Shown: positions 35,677-43,795, numbered from the stretch's first letter. The stretch is 64,000 bases of DNA from Brachybacterium sp. UMB0905 (GCF_002871795.1 NZ_PNHL01000003.1:218456-282455), one strand, 5' to 3'. Numbers and translations are program-made. Notes: generated by a model from the letters alone, not told the origin.

Positions 35677-36888
35677 GTGGCGCAGCGCAGACCCGTCTAC
35701 ACGGGCACCGTCTACCAGCGCAAGGATGGCCGCTGGATCGGACGACTCGACGTCGGTTACACCGCCAACGGCACACGCCGCTACAAGTCCGTCTCCGGCA
35801 AGACCAAGCGCGAGACCGAGAAGAAGCTCGCCACCCTCAAAGAGAACCTCAAGGATGACGTCGGCCTCAACACCCGCACCACCGTGAAGGCGTGGACCGA
35901 CGAATGGCTGACCATGCACGAGCAGCAGGTCGCCCCGTCCACCTACATCGCAGACCGGTCAGCGGTCCGGCAGTGGATCGTCCCCCAGATCGGGAAGACC
36001 CGCCTCACCGACCTCTCCCCCGCGCACGTCCGCAAAGTCACGGGCGCGGCACGGAAGGCGGGGCGCGCGGACACCACCATCACCCGCATCCACGCTGTCA
36101 CACTCCACATCCTCGCCGCCGCCGTCCAGGAAGGCCATCATGTACCTGCCCCGGCGCTCGCCACCCCGCACCCCCGCCGCGGGGAGGTGGACCGCACCTC
36201 CATCCCACTCGAGGACGCGACTGCCCTGCTGCGGGCCGCACCCGACACTATGAGGTCACGGTGGGCCGCTGCCCTGCTGCAGGGCATGCGGCAAGCGGAG
36301 TGCATGGGCCTCACATGGGATGCCGTGGACCTCGACGCCGGCACCGTCGATGTGTCCTGGCAGCTGAAACCCCTCCCCTACGCGCACGGCTGCGACGGGA
36401 CCTGTGGGGGGAAGCGGGGTGCGGACTGCCCGGAGCGCCGGTTCCGTGTCCCGGCCGGGTATGAGCATGAGCAGATCCGTGGCCGGTGGCATCTCGTGCG
36501 CCCCAAGACCCGCTCCGGGCGGCGCATCATCCCGCTGGTCCCGTGGATGGTGACCGCACTACGGGAGCGCCGCGCCCTCGCACCGGATGCGAGATTCGTG
36601 TGGACCGACGATCTCGTGGAGCGGGACGAAAAGACCGACACTGCCGAGTGGATCGCCTTGCAGGCAGACGCGGGGATCACGCACCCGTCCGGACGGCCCT
36701 ACAAGCTTCACGAGGCCCGCCACACCACCGCGACACTCCTCCTGGCACTCCGTGTCCCACCCGAGGTGATTACGGCGATCCTGGGGCACTCCAGCATCAT
36801 CTCGTCCCGCGCCTACATGCACACCGACGTCACCATGCTCAGGCAGGCCCTCGACGGGGTAGCGGAGGCACTGCAGCTCGGGGCCTGA
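35677..36888 (+). CDS. int: Phage tyrosine integrase
   Basis: The 403-residue site-specific recombinase has an N-terminal arm-binding domain (GTVYQRKDGRWIGRLDVGYT), a SAM-like core-binding domain (TVKAWTDEWLTMHEQQV) and the catalytic domain. The active-site residues are Arg in LLQGMRQAECMGL, HEARH for the HxxR box, and Tyr in SSRAYMHTD. It is next to the tRNA-Thr attachment site, which it most likely uses. A zinc-ribbon-like insert (HGCDGTCGGKRGADCPERR) lies in the catalytic domain, as in other actinophage integrases. Confidence 0.96.
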   Translation: MAQRRPVYTGTVYQRKDGRWIGRLDVGYTANGTRRYKSVSGKTKRETEKKLATLKENLKDDVGLNTRTTVKAWTDEWLTMHEQQVAPSTYIADRSAVRQWIVPQIGKTRLTDLSPAHVRKVTGAARKAGRADTTITRIHAVTLHILAAAVQEGHHVPAPALATPHPRRGEVDRTSIPLEDATALLRAAPDTMRSRWAAALLQGMRQAECMGLTWDAVDLDAGTVDVSWQLKPLPYAHGCDGTCGGKRGADCPERRFRVPAGYEHEQIRGRWHLVRPKTRSGRRIIPLVPWMVTALRERRALAPDARFVWTDDLVERDEKTDTAEWIALQADAGITHPSGRPYKLHEARHTTATLLLALRVPPEVITAILGHSSIISSRAYMHTDVTMLRQALDGVAEALQLGA

Positions 36889-36890
36889 CG

Positions 36891-37313
36891 TCACGCCCCA
36901 CGAGTGTCAGCGATGAGCTGCGCGATAGTCGCAACCTCAGCGGGCCGCAGAGACGCGATCCGCGCCTCCACAATCCGGGGCGTCACCCAGAGCTCATCCG
37001 CAACCTCGTGCAGATCATCAGACCACGCCAGAGCGTCCTGCAGGGCCGCGAGCGGCACCAGGCGGCGTGCCACCTCACGATCAATCGCCGCCTCGGTAGC
37101 AGGCGTGCACTCCCCCGTGTCCCCCCGTTCGAGATGCACCATCTCGTGCATGATCGCGCACCTGCGTTCCGCCTGCAGCAGACGATCATGCATCCACACC
37201 ACCCTCCCGTCAGTGACGGCGTGCAGATCACCCGGCAGCGAAGCTGTGCGCAAGTGGACGCGCGGCCATTCGTCCCTGAAGACCCGCCACGGATGAACCA
37301 TGCCCAGCATCAT
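36891..37313 (-). CDS. ImmA/IrrE-family metallopeptidase
   Basis: The 140-residue protein has the zinc-protease motif HEMVH (residues 56-60). ImmA-type peptidases cleave the phage repressor to allow induction. It is convergent with the integrase and shares the leftward direction of the repressor. A second ATG (37301) four codons in is possible. Phased 10-bp repeats lie upstream (37343-37392). Confidence 0.85.
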   Translation of the reverse strand: MMLGMVHPWRVFRDEWPRVHLRTASLPGDLHAVTDGRVVWMHDRLLQAERRCAIMHEMVHLERGDTGECTPATEAAIDREVARRLVPLAALQDALAWSDDLHEVADELWVTPRIVEARIASLRPAEVATIAQLIADTRGA

Positions 37314-37342
37314 GTGGGCAGGGTCTGACAGATCAGGGGAGA

Positions 37343-37392
37343 TGCTGGCTAGTGCTGGGAACCACTGGGGAGTGCTGGAAAGTGTTGGACAG
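37343..37392. repeat. Five tandem 10-bp repeats upstream of immA-like gene
   Basis: TGCTGGCTAG, TGCTGGGAAC, CACTGGGGAG, TGCTGGAAAG and TGTTGGACAG follow each other without gaps, 30-80 bp upstream of the peptidase start. The period equals one DNA helical turn. Confidence 0.65.
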
Positions 37393-37502
37393 AGCAGGCC
37401 TTGCTAGGGCAAGATGGAGGCACCGAGACCCCCGGTCTCGAATAGTCGCCGTATGGTGCGCGTGCCTCCGATCGGAGCGCTAGGGCTGGGGGTCGAAGCG
37501 CA

Positions 37503-37605
37503 CTAGCCTCTGAGGAGAGGTGCCGGACAAGGCCGGAGCCGGGCAACCGGATCCTCCCACCCGCCGAGGTGGGCAGTGGCCCCCGGACCTCTCCTCAGGG
37601 GCTAG
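37503..37605 (+). ncRNA. Candidate structured RNA element
   Basis: A 19-bp closing stem pairs 37503-37521 (CTAGCCTCTGAGGAGAGGT) with 37587-37605. The only non-Watson-Crick position is U-G when read on the plus strand and A-C on the minus, favouring a plus-strand RNA. Inside are four CCGG words able to pair with each other, GGGCAACC, and a hairpin CCCACC-CGCCGA-GGTGGG (37556-37573). It overlaps the last codon of the leftward DUF3800 gene. A terminator of that gene is the alternative reading. Confidence 0.5.
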
Positions 37606-38435
37606 TTCGTTGACACCCACCAGTCACGCGAGGTCAAGAACGACGTGTCGCCATGAACCTTCACGCCGTACCCCATAATTCCTCCCCTACTACTGCATCT
37701 GAGCTGATGCCAATGGCGAAGGACATGCCGCGCTTCATTCGGATCATCGGAGCCTCGCTCGATAGCCCACCGGAGCATGCCTAGGTAAAGGTCAGCGACC
37801 TGCACACCGTCGTATTCGTTCGTCCCAACCCATTTTGGTGGCCATGCCATGAATTTCCATGGGGTATCCCAGGCATGCTCCTGACGTCGCACATTAGCTA
37901 GATACCTGACACTCTCACCGTGGTCCATCCCCTTCACTGCACCAAGCTTGACCACACCTCGCCGCGCCCCGCCATCCCACTCCGCAAGGGCGTTCGCCAC
38001 GCGCTCCAGCAGCAGCCTCATGGTCCAGTGATAGAACAGAGCGCCGTTTCGGCGGAGCTCTTCCGAGGCCACCATCGTTGCCTTGTCGGCGACGACATAA
38101 ACCACCTTCACATCAGGTATCGCCGCAACCATGCGGGAGGCCATATCTCGCCGCCCCTCGTGTGCGGGCTTGCGAAAGTGCTCAACCCAGTGCAGGGGCT
38201 TGGTTGTGCCGATTTCCGCCCGCAGTCCTCGGACAGTGGCCCTCATCTGGGGGACCGACTCCTGCGGGATCATTACCGCGCACATCCCGAACCACGGGCT
38301 TGAATCGCTTGTCCATCCGCGGTCCCCCGTCTCATCCACGAAGACCTCGACGCCCTTCATGTCTGCGAACCCATCGGGGACGGGGAACTTCGGTAGAGGG
38401 CGACCATTGAATAGCCGGTCGATCGATGTGCTCAC
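37602..38435 (-). CDS. DUF3800 domain protein
   Basis: The 277-residue protein starts its core with EVFVDETGDRGWT (Asp/Glu cluster) and ends with a DGVQVADLYLGMLRWAIERG segment, the two acidic regions typical of DUF3800, a family predicted to have an RNase H-like fold and often carried by prophages. Its ATG overlaps the stop of the upstream XRE gene (ATGA), so it is expressed from the lysogen promoter. A defence or lysogenic-conversion function is an inference from position. Confidence 0.8.
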   Translation of the reverse strand: MSTSIDRLFNGRPLPKFPVPDGFADMKGVEVFVDETGDRGWTSDSSPWFGMCAVMIPQESVPQMRATVRGLRAEIGTTKPLHWVEHFRKPAHEGRRDMASRMVAAIPDVKVVYVVADKATMVASEELRRNGALFYHWTMRLLLERVANALAEWDGGARRGVVKLGAVKGMDHGESVRYLANVRRQEHAWDTPWKFMAWPPKWVGTNEYDGVQVADLYLGMLRWAIERGSDDPNEARHVLRHWHQLRCSSRGGIMGYGVKVHGDTSFLTSRDWWVSTN

Positions 38436-39019
38436 GGAGCTGCACCTCCCCCCGGCTCCTGCGACTCCTCACCCAGCCCGTCCGCTTCGCGGTCGAGGCG
38501 GTCCATCGCCCGCTCACCACGGGACGCCGCGAGGCCATAGAAGTCCGGGAGAGTTGTTGCGCCATCAGAGACAGCGCGATCCGCCAAAGCGTCGTTCTGT
38601 TCGATGGTGCTGGGTTCTGCAGCAGGCTGGACATGGCGGCCCTCCACGAGTACGCGAATCATCTCGGTCACGAGCTTCCGCTCGCGGTGAGTGAGAAACG
38701 CGGACTCCGACGGAGGCTCGTACGGGTCCATCTGATCCCGTTCCGCTCCGAGCCGTCGCCACACCTCATCAGGCGTGACCTCCAGTGCACGGGCGATCTT
38801 CTCGACCGTCGGCGCGCCAGGGGTCTGCAGGCCCTTCAAGGCCCGGGACACCGTCGCGTTGGAGACTCCGGCGATCTTCGCCAGCGCCCGTTCGGACGGG
38901 TTGCCCCGGTTGTCGATTGCCCCGACCTTGAGCATGTCGGATGCCCAGGGGCGGAGGTAATCGTTGTTCTCGCTCACGAGGCACACCTTGTCGTCGTACG
39001 GAGACACAGTCCAGCCCAA
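38432..39019 (-). CDS. XRE-family phage repressor (CI-like)
   Basis: The 195-residue protein has a helix-turn-helix near residues 43-63 (ALAKIAGVSNATVSRALKGL) followed by TVEKIARALEVTPDEVWRRL. It is leftward, divergent from the early genes, with palindromes in between, so it is the likely lysogeny repressor cleaved or controlled with the ImmA-like peptidase. The start at 39019 is uncertain; internal starts would shorten the N-terminus. Confidence 0.82.
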   Translation of the reverse strand: MGWTVSPYDDKVCLVSENNDYLRPWASDMLKVGAIDNRGNPSERALAKIAGVSNATVSRALKGLQTPGAPTVEKIARALEVTPDEVWRRLGAERDQMDPYEPPSESAFLTHRERKLVTEMIRVLVEGRHVQPAAEPSTIEQNDALADRAVSDGATTLPDFYGLAASRGERAMDRLDREADGLGEESQEPGGGAAP

Positions 39020-39021
39020 GG

Positions 39022-39126
39022 GTAGCCGCTACGGCTACAACTTTCACCGCTGTTATTTGTCTCTGACCAGGCCAGACAAAAATAGTTGCCTGTGTAGTGT
39101 TGCGCGCTTGGCTACAGGCGTGTAGC
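39022..39126. promoter_or_regulatory. Lysogeny switch region with three palindromes
   Basis: GTAGCCGCTACGGCTAC (39022-39038), TTTGTCT-N11-AGACAAA (39056-39080) and GCTACAGGCGTGTAGC (39111-39126) are perfect inverted repeats between divergent repressor and Cro/excisionase-like genes. The first and third share GTAGC/GCTAC half sites and are likely operators of the same repressor. Confidence 0.7.
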
Positions 39127-39165
39127 GTAGCGCTCACCACCACACATCAGGAAGGAGGGGTGGAC

Positions 39166-39495
39166 ATGATGATCGAGGTACTGGACCAGCGGGCAGTCGT
39201 CCGAGACAAGACTCTGCTCGCATCCACGATGAAGCGCCGCGGATTCTCGAACGCCTCCCTGGCCGATGAGGTGACGTTCCGTCTGCGCCGCAAGGCGCGC
39301 ACCGCGAAGGAGCGCCGGGACATCAACGTCTCCCGCGCTCAGATCGGACATCTCCGCAACGCCAACATGGCCACCCGCAACACCACCAGCGTGGAGGTAG
39401 CGGACGCCATCGAGGAGTCGCTTGATATGCCCAACGGCTCACTGTTCGCCACCCAGGTGTTTAGTGTGTCGCGCTACGCCAGGCAGACCGCCTAA
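39166..39495 (+). CDS. Cro- or excisionase-like small DNA-binding protein
   Basis: ATG 39166, with AAGGAGG seven bases upstream, gives 109 residues. The basic N-terminal half contains a probable helix-turn-helix (KTLLASTMKRRGFSNASLAD) and a KARTAKERRDINVSRAQIG stretch. Being first in the rightward early operon it is likely Cro-like. No exact family was recognised; an earlier in-frame ATG (39097) lies inside the operator region and is rejected. Confidence 0.7.
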   Translation: MMIEVLDQRAVVRDKTLLASTMKRRGFSNASLADEVTFRLRRKARTAKERRDINVSRAQIGHLRNANMATRNTTSVEVADAIEESLDMPNGSLFATQVFSVSRYARQTA

Positions 39496-39839
39496 TCGGC
39501 CAGTCACTAGGCCCTGACCTGCCGAGAGGCAGTGACGGTGTCCGCCAGCTGTTTGACAACTTCATATCCCCACGGCAAGCGATACGGCACGACTGCTCTA
39601 CCCCTGATAGGGCCGTGCTACACGCCACGAGAGGCCCCGAGCAGGCGGGGAGGTGCACACCTCTGGCAGGAAACGGCGAGCCGTGCTGGGAGTCACGACG
39701 GTAGGTCCCGTCGTGCACCCGCCCTGACCCGGCCAGCCGGGCACCCACCCTCGCGAGGTGGCAGGGCACGCAGGAATGCAGAACGCCCCGGCGAGGGACC
39801 GGGGCGAACGCAGTTGACAACAGAATCGGAGGTTCTGTC
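39496..39839. other. 344-bp gap with two hairpins, no gene seen
   Basis: The stretch contains hairpin CACGACGG/CCGTCGTG (39694-39715) and terminator-like CGCCCCGG/CCGGGGCG (39784-39806). The open frames here have atypical composition and weak starts. The region could hold an early terminator or antitermination site, and a GGAGG ribosome site for the next gene at 39829-39833. Confidence 0.5.
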
Positions 39840-40604
39840 ATGCACGAACTTACACCCTTCGCTTACGAGGGGCATAACGTACGCACCATCACCGACGACC
39901 ATGGCGAGCCATGGTTCGTCCTGGCCGACGTCGGTCTGGTTCTCGGCACGCGAGGCAGGGACCTTGCGCGCATGCTCGACCCCGAAGACAGGGGCGCGCA
40001 CGTTGTGCGCACCCCCTCTGGTGAGCAGCAGATGACCACCGTCAATGAAGCAGGGCTGTACACGGTGCTCCTCCGATCCAACAACCCGTCCGCGAAGCCG
40101 TTCCGCCGCTGGGTCACCACCGAGGTGCTCCCCACCATCCGGAAGACCGGCACCTACGGCACCCCGCGCGAACTCACCGGCCCCGAACTCTTGGCCCGCG
40201 CCGTCCTCGAAGCAAACCGCACCATCAAGGCACTCGAAGCCACCGTCGCCGAACAGCAGCCCAAGGCTGACGCCTGGGACCAGATCGTCTCCTCCGCCGG
40301 TTCCTGGTCCTACGAAGAAGCCGCCAAGGTCCTCTTCGAACAGGGCGTCATCAGCATCGGCCAGAAGCGCCTCGTGCGCCTCCTCGTCGACTGGGGCTAC
40401 CTCTACCGCGACGCCAAGCGCCGACCCCACGCCTACCAGCGCTACATCGAACAGGGCCTATTCGTCACCAAGGCACGGATCTTCACCGACCAGACCACCG
40501 GTGAGCGCCGCGAGTCCTCCGCACCGCAGGTCCGCATCACCGGCAAGGGCCTGGACATGCTGTTCCGCCGCTTCCGCACCGGCCAGCTGGAGGTCGCGGC
40601 ATGA
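39840..40604 (+). CDS. Phage antirepressor (Bro-N plus KilAC domains)
   Basis: The 254-residue protein has an N-terminal Bro-N domain (VRTITDDHGEPWFVLADVGL, RMLDPEDRGAH, VNEAGLYTVLLRSNNPSAK, FRRWVTTEVLPTIRKTG) and a C-terminal KilA/ANT-type DNA-binding domain (residues 140-254, KVLFEQGVISIGQKRLVRLL). Such proteins oppose the repressor or act as early regulators in temperate phages. Confidence 0.93.
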   Translation: MHELTPFAYEGHNVRTITDDHGEPWFVLADVGLVLGTRGRDLARMLDPEDRGAHVVRTPSGEQQMTTVNEAGLYTVLLRSNNPSAKPFRRWVTTEVLPTIRKTGTYGTPRELTGPELLARAVLEANRTIKALEATVAEQQPKADAWDQIVSSAGSWSYEEAAKVLFEQGVISIGQKRLVRLLVDWGYLYRDAKRRPHAYQRYIEQGLFVTKARIFTDQTTGERRESSAPQVRITGKGLDMLFRRFRTGQLEVAA

Positions 40605-40813
40605 CGACTACCGAACCCCGCCAGGTCCTGTGGCCCCTCGACTTCCCCATCAACGGGGACGCCCGCGCCATCACCGACGGCCCGATGGGCGCGGTCGCCG
40701 TCGACCTCGACGTCCACAACACGATCCCGCCCGGCGCGTACTCGTGGCGTCTCACCCCGGCTGAGGCCCGCGCCCTGCATGAGGCGCTCGGTGAGGCGCT
40801 CGACCAGATCTGA
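40601..40813 (+). CDS. Small phage protein, unknown
   Basis: The 70-residue protein starts in an ATGA overlap with the antirepressor gene. It has no recognised domain; the C-terminal half is helical (LTPAEARALHEALGEALDQI). A rho-independent terminator follows. Confidence 0.75.
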   Translation: MTTTEPRQVLWPLDFPINGDARAITDGPMGAVAVDLDVHNTIPPGAYSWRLTPAEARALHEALGEALDQI

Positions 40814-40828
40814 ACCCCCGTCATTCCT

Positions 40829-40855
40829 GCCCCGTCACCTGCTTGGTGGCGGGGC
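40829..40855 (+). terminator. Rho-independent terminator
   Basis: GCCCCGTCACC and GGTGGCGGGGC form the stem, with a loop of five bases, followed by TTTCT. Confidence 0.75.
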
Positions 40856-40882
40856 TTTCTCATACCCCTTTTTGGAGGCCCC

Positions 40883-40996
40883 ATGTCCCGTCGTCCGACG
40901 CATCGCGGCACCCCTCGCCGCGTCGAGTTCCACAAGGCGCTGTGGACCCCCAGCCGCCGCACCCCCACACACAGGAAGGAGGAGGCTCAGCGATGA
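40883..40996 (+). CDS. 37-residue basic peptide
   Basis: An ATG preceded by GGAGG opens a 38-codon frame that ends in an overlap with the next start (CGATGA). The product is Arg/His/Thr-rich and ends RTPTHRKEEAQR. It resembles the C-terminus of the 41-residue peptide at 52785-52910 (RTPTHKKDSR), and both contain H-x-GTP near the start. Confidence 0.55.
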   Translation: MSRRPTHRGTPRRVEFHKALWTPSRRTPTHRKEEAQR

Positions 40997-41331
40997 CTGT
41001 CACGCCGATCCACGACCAGATGCGGGCCAGGCTCACCGACCCGCACACCTCGCATGATGCCGCGACTGTCGCACGCCGGTCGACGGCCCGGGAGGACGTG
41101 CTGAAGATCCTCACCGAGCACGGGCCGCTCCACGACCACGGCATCCAGATCCTCCACGACGCCTACGTGCAGAAGGGCCTCATGCGGCCGAAGTCCCCGC
41201 AACGCCTCCGCACCGCACGTGCCGAACTTGTCGACGCCGGACTCGTGCATGAGCACGAGCAGGGCGGCGAAGTGATCTGCGTCCGCATGCCGTCCGGCTG
41301 GGCATCCACCGTCTGGGAGGTCACCCGATGA
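40993..41331 (+). CDS. Hypothetical protein with winged-helix-like region
   Basis: The 112-residue protein starts DQMRARLTDPHTSHDAATV and continues with EDVLKILTEHGPLHDHGI and SPQRLRTARAELVDAGLVHE, which looks like a winged helix. The family occurs in actinophages next to early genes, and its role is unknown. RBS GGAGGAGG precedes the ATG. Confidence 0.75.
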   Translation: MTVTPIHDQMRARLTDPHTSHDAATVARRSTAREDVLKILTEHGPLHDHGIQILHDAYVQKGLMRPKSPQRLRTARAELVDAGLVHEHEQGGEVICVRMPSGWASTVWEVTR

Positions 41332-41522
41332 ACACCACCACTACGCAGTGGGCCACGATCAGCGAAGCCACCAGCATCGTCCCTCTCTCCGAGGACTACC
41401 TCCGCAAGGCCATCAAGCGCACCGAGGGCAATGTCCTCCCCGCCCGCCTCATCGGACGGAAGTACGTCATCCGCGTCCAAGACCTGGACGAGTGGATGTC
41501 GCGCGAAGGGGCAGCAGCATGA
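41328..41522 (+). CDS. Helix-turn-helix excisionase-like protein
   Basis: The 64-residue product matches the short MerR-like/excisionase fold: ISEATSIVPLSEDYLRKAIK followed by ARLIGRKYVIRVQDLDEWM. It may act as Xis or as a small regulator. ATGA overlap with the upstream gene. Confidence 0.8.
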   Translation: MNTTTTQWATISEATSIVPLSEDYLRKAIKRTEGNVLPARLIGRKYVIRVQDLDEWMSREGAAA

Positions 41523-41641
41523 CCAGCACCCTCATGGACCTCATCGCAATTCTCGGCATCCTCGCCACGTATGCCGCCATCGGGATCGGCGCGGCGCTCT
41601 GCGTCACCGCCGCGTGGATCAAATGGGGACCGAAGCGATGA
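41519..41641 (+). CDS. Single-helix membrane microprotein
   Basis: The 40-residue product is nearly all one transmembrane helix (LIAILGILATYAAIGIGAAL) with a basic C-terminus (IKWGPKR). Both ends overlap neighbouring genes by ATGA, which supports translation. Confidence 0.65.
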   Translation: MTSTLMDLIAILGILATYAAIGIGAALCVTAAWIKWGPKR

Positions 41642-41826
41642 CTGATCGTCTCGCGCGTCTCCTTGCCGCCCTCGACGACCCGGAGCCCGAGCCCCGCACA
41701 CCGGACCGCAACAACCCCTACCGCGCCGCATACGTGCGACCTAGACGCGGGAAACCCACCTATCGGGACCCCACCGCTAACCGCGCAGTCGGCGCGGTAG
41801 ACCGCGAACGAAAGGTAAAGACATGA
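41638..41826 (+). CDS. Small basic/acidic phage protein, unknown
   Basis: The 62-residue protein has an N-terminal amphipathic helix (RLARLLAALDD), a PEPEPRTPD linker and a basic tail. Overlaps both neighbours. No recognised family. Confidence 0.65.
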   Translation: MTDRLARLLAALDDPEPEPRTPDRNNPYRAAYVRPRRGKPTYRDPTANRAVGAVDRERKVKT

Positions 41827-42008
41827 CACCCGCCCTCATCAACCAATCCACCATCGACAAGGTGTGCAACGCTGACATTGCACGCACCCAGCCATGGGTC
41901 CGCATGACCCGCGTCGACACCGCCGTCAGCGTCAACGGCGAGCGTGCAACCCTCCATGGCTGGCGCGAGCGATTCGACCTCTGGGAATCCGCCGGGGTGA
42001 AGCGATGA
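41823..42008 (+). CDS. Small phage protein, unknown
   Basis: This is a 61-residue protein overlapping neighbours by ATGA on both sides. The second half (VSVNGERATLHGWRERFDLW) looks like a beta hairpin. No family recognised. Confidence 0.65.
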   Translation: MTPALINQSTIDKVCNADIARTQPWVRMTRVDTAVSVNGERATLHGWRERFDLWESAGVKR

Positions 42009-42679
42009 GCCTCGCAATCTACGGCGAGCTAGAGCAGGGCTCGGACGAGTGGCTACAGGTGCGTGCCGGGATCCTGACTGCGTCCGTGGTCGGGCAGCTG
42101 ATCACCCCGGCGAAGGTGCAGGTGTCGAAGTCGGAGACCGCCCGTGCCGTGATGGAGACGCTGCTCGCTGAGCGGATCACCGGTATTGTCGAGTCGATCT
42201 TCACCACGTTCGACATGCAGCGCGGCCAGGACGAGGAGCCGTTCGCCCGCGACCTGTACGCCGAGCACACCGGCCAGGACGTGGACGAGCTCGGCTTCAT
42301 GGTCGCGACGATCAACGGCCATCGCCTCGGCTACTCGCCGGACGGCCTGGTCGGCGACGACGGGCTGATCGAGATCAAGTCTCGCCGCCACAAGAAGCAC
42401 CTCCACACGATCCTCGCCGACGCGGTGCCGCCCGAGAACTACGCCCAGCTCCAATGCGGGCTGCTCGTCTCCGGGCGCGCGTGGATCGATTACGTAAGCT
42501 TCTCCGCCGGGATGCCGCTGTACATCAAGCGCGTCACGGCCGACGAGCGCTGGCAGGAAGCGATCCTCGCCGCGCTCGACACCTACGAGACCTACGCCGA
42601 GCAGGCGCTTGGCCTCTACCAGCACACCACGAAGGGCATGCCGACATGCCCCGTCATCGAAATGGACATCGTGATCTGA
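42005..42679 (+). CDS. YqaJ-type viral recombinase (lambda-exonuclease fold)
   Basis: The 224-residue nuclease would resect phage DNA ends for recombination. It shows the family order: EQGSDEWLQVRAGILTAS at the start, LGYSPDGLVGDDGLIEIKSRR with the catalytic D...E-x-K triad, and PENYAQLQCGLLVSGRAW near the end. It is followed by a companion protein and SSB, making a phage recombination cassette. Confidence 0.93.
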   Translation: MSLAIYGELEQGSDEWLQVRAGILTASVVGQLITPAKVQVSKSETARAVMETLLAERITGIVESIFTTFDMQRGQDEEPFARDLYAEHTGQDVDELGFMVATINGHRLGYSPDGLVGDDGLIEIKSRRHKKHLHTILADAVPPENYAQLQCGLLVSGRAWIDYVSFSAGMPLYIKRVTADERWQEAILAALDTYETYAEQALGLYQHTTKGMPTCPVIEMDIVI

Positions 42680-42680
42680 C

Positions 42681-43220
42681 ATGGACCTCTCCCAGACAAT
42701 CGCCCCGAAGAGTGATCAGCTCAACGCGGATGATCTCATCACCGGGCCACGCACTTTCACCATCGAGAAGGTCGCACGCGGCAACGCCGAGCAGCCCGTG
42801 AACATCCACCTGGTCGAGTCGCCGGGCCGCCCGTGGAAGCCGTCGAAGTCCATGCGGCGCGTGCTCGTCGCAGCGTGGGGGCCGGACGGGGACAAGTACG
42901 CGGGCGGGTCCATCACTCTCTACCGCAACCCCGACATCAAGTTCGGTGGCGACGTCGTGGGCGGCATCGAGATCTCCCACATGACCGGGATCCCGAAGCC
43001 GCTCAAGCTCGCCCTCACCGTGACCCGGGGGAAGAAGCGCTCCCACACCGTGCAGCCCCTCACCGCGCCGGAACCCACGTTCACGGTCCCGAAGCTCGAG
43101 ACCGAGGACGAGTACCGCGAGCACTGGCTCAAGCGCCGTGACGAGGGTGCATCCAAGGCCGAGCTCGATGCGATCCACGCCGCCGCCAACACCACCAACA
43201 CCACCGAGGAGAGCGCCTAA
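42681..43220 (+). CDS. Phage protein in the recombination cassette, unknown
   Basis: The 179-residue protein is found between the YqaJ nuclease and SSB, where actinophages often carry a conserved protein of unknown fold. Segments such as ARGNAEQPVNIHLVESPGRP and KSMRRVLVAAWGPDG suggest a compact alpha/beta domain followed by a helical tail. A role as annealing partner is only a positional guess. Confidence 0.75.
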   Translation: MDLSQTIAPKSDQLNADDLITGPRTFTIEKVARGNAEQPVNIHLVESPGRPWKPSKSMRRVLVAAWGPDGDKYAGGSITLYRNPDIKFGGDVVGGIEISHMTGIPKPLKLALTVTRGKKRSHTVQPLTAPEPTFTVPKLETEDEYREHWLKRRDEGASKAELDAIHAAANTTNTTEESA

Positions 43221-43660
43221 TGGCACTGCCCACCATCTCTGACATCGCCCGCGTCACCGCCGACACCGAGATCCGCTACACGCAGTCCGGCAAGGCCGTC
43301 GCGCAGACCCGACTCGCGTTCAACAAGTCCAAGTACAACGAGCAGACCCGCCAGTGGGAGAACGACAAGACGTTCTTCATCGACGGGACCACCTGGGAGG
43401 ACGCCGCCGAGCGCGCCGGACAGCAGCTCATGAAGGGCGTCGAGGTGTATGTGACCGGCGAACTCGAGACCCAGCAGTGGGAGAAGGACGGCGACAAGCG
43501 CTCCAAGCCGTCCCTCACGATCCGACGGTTCAAGGTCATCCCGAAGACCGACCAGCAGCCGCCCCAGCAGTCCGGCTACGGCCATCAGGGCCAGTCCGCT
43601 CCCCCGCAGGGTGACCCGTGGGCGAGCGGCGGCGACCCCATGGATTCGCCGCCTTTCTGA
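43220..43660 (+). CDS. ssb: Single-stranded DNA-binding protein
   Basis: The 146-residue protein has an OB fold over residues 1-110 (IRYTQSGKAVAQTRLAFNKS, VYVTGELETQQWEKDGDKRS) and a Gln/Gly-rich linker ending in DPMDSPPF, the acidic tip that recruits partner proteins. Its ATG overlaps the stop of the preceding gene by one base. Confidence 0.95.
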   Translation: MALPTISDIARVTADTEIRYTQSGKAVAQTRLAFNKSKYNEQTRQWENDKTFFIDGTTWEDAAERAGQQLMKGVEVYVTGELETQQWEKDGDKRSKPSLTIRRFKVIPKTDQQPPQQSGYGHQGQSAPPQGDPWASGGDPMDSPPF

Positions 43661-43687
43661 GGCTGACCAGCAGTAACGCATGACCGA

Positions 43688-43715
43688 GGCTCCGCCACAC
43701 GGCGGGGCCTTTTTC
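43688..43715 (+). terminator. Rho-independent terminator after ssb
   Basis: GGCTCCGCC and GGCGGGGCC form the stem with loop ACAC, followed by TTTTT. Confidence 0.8.
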
Positions 43716-43795
43716 ATGCCCGGTGACGCCGACCCCAGGACGGTTCAGCGCTCAGACCGCCACCGGGCAACTCCCCCATCTGAAAGGACCCCCTC

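Noticed and set aside
39461..39841. 126-codon minus-strand frame in the switch-antirepressor gap
   Set aside because: Composition is unlike neighbours, no ribosome site, and it lies against the early transcript.
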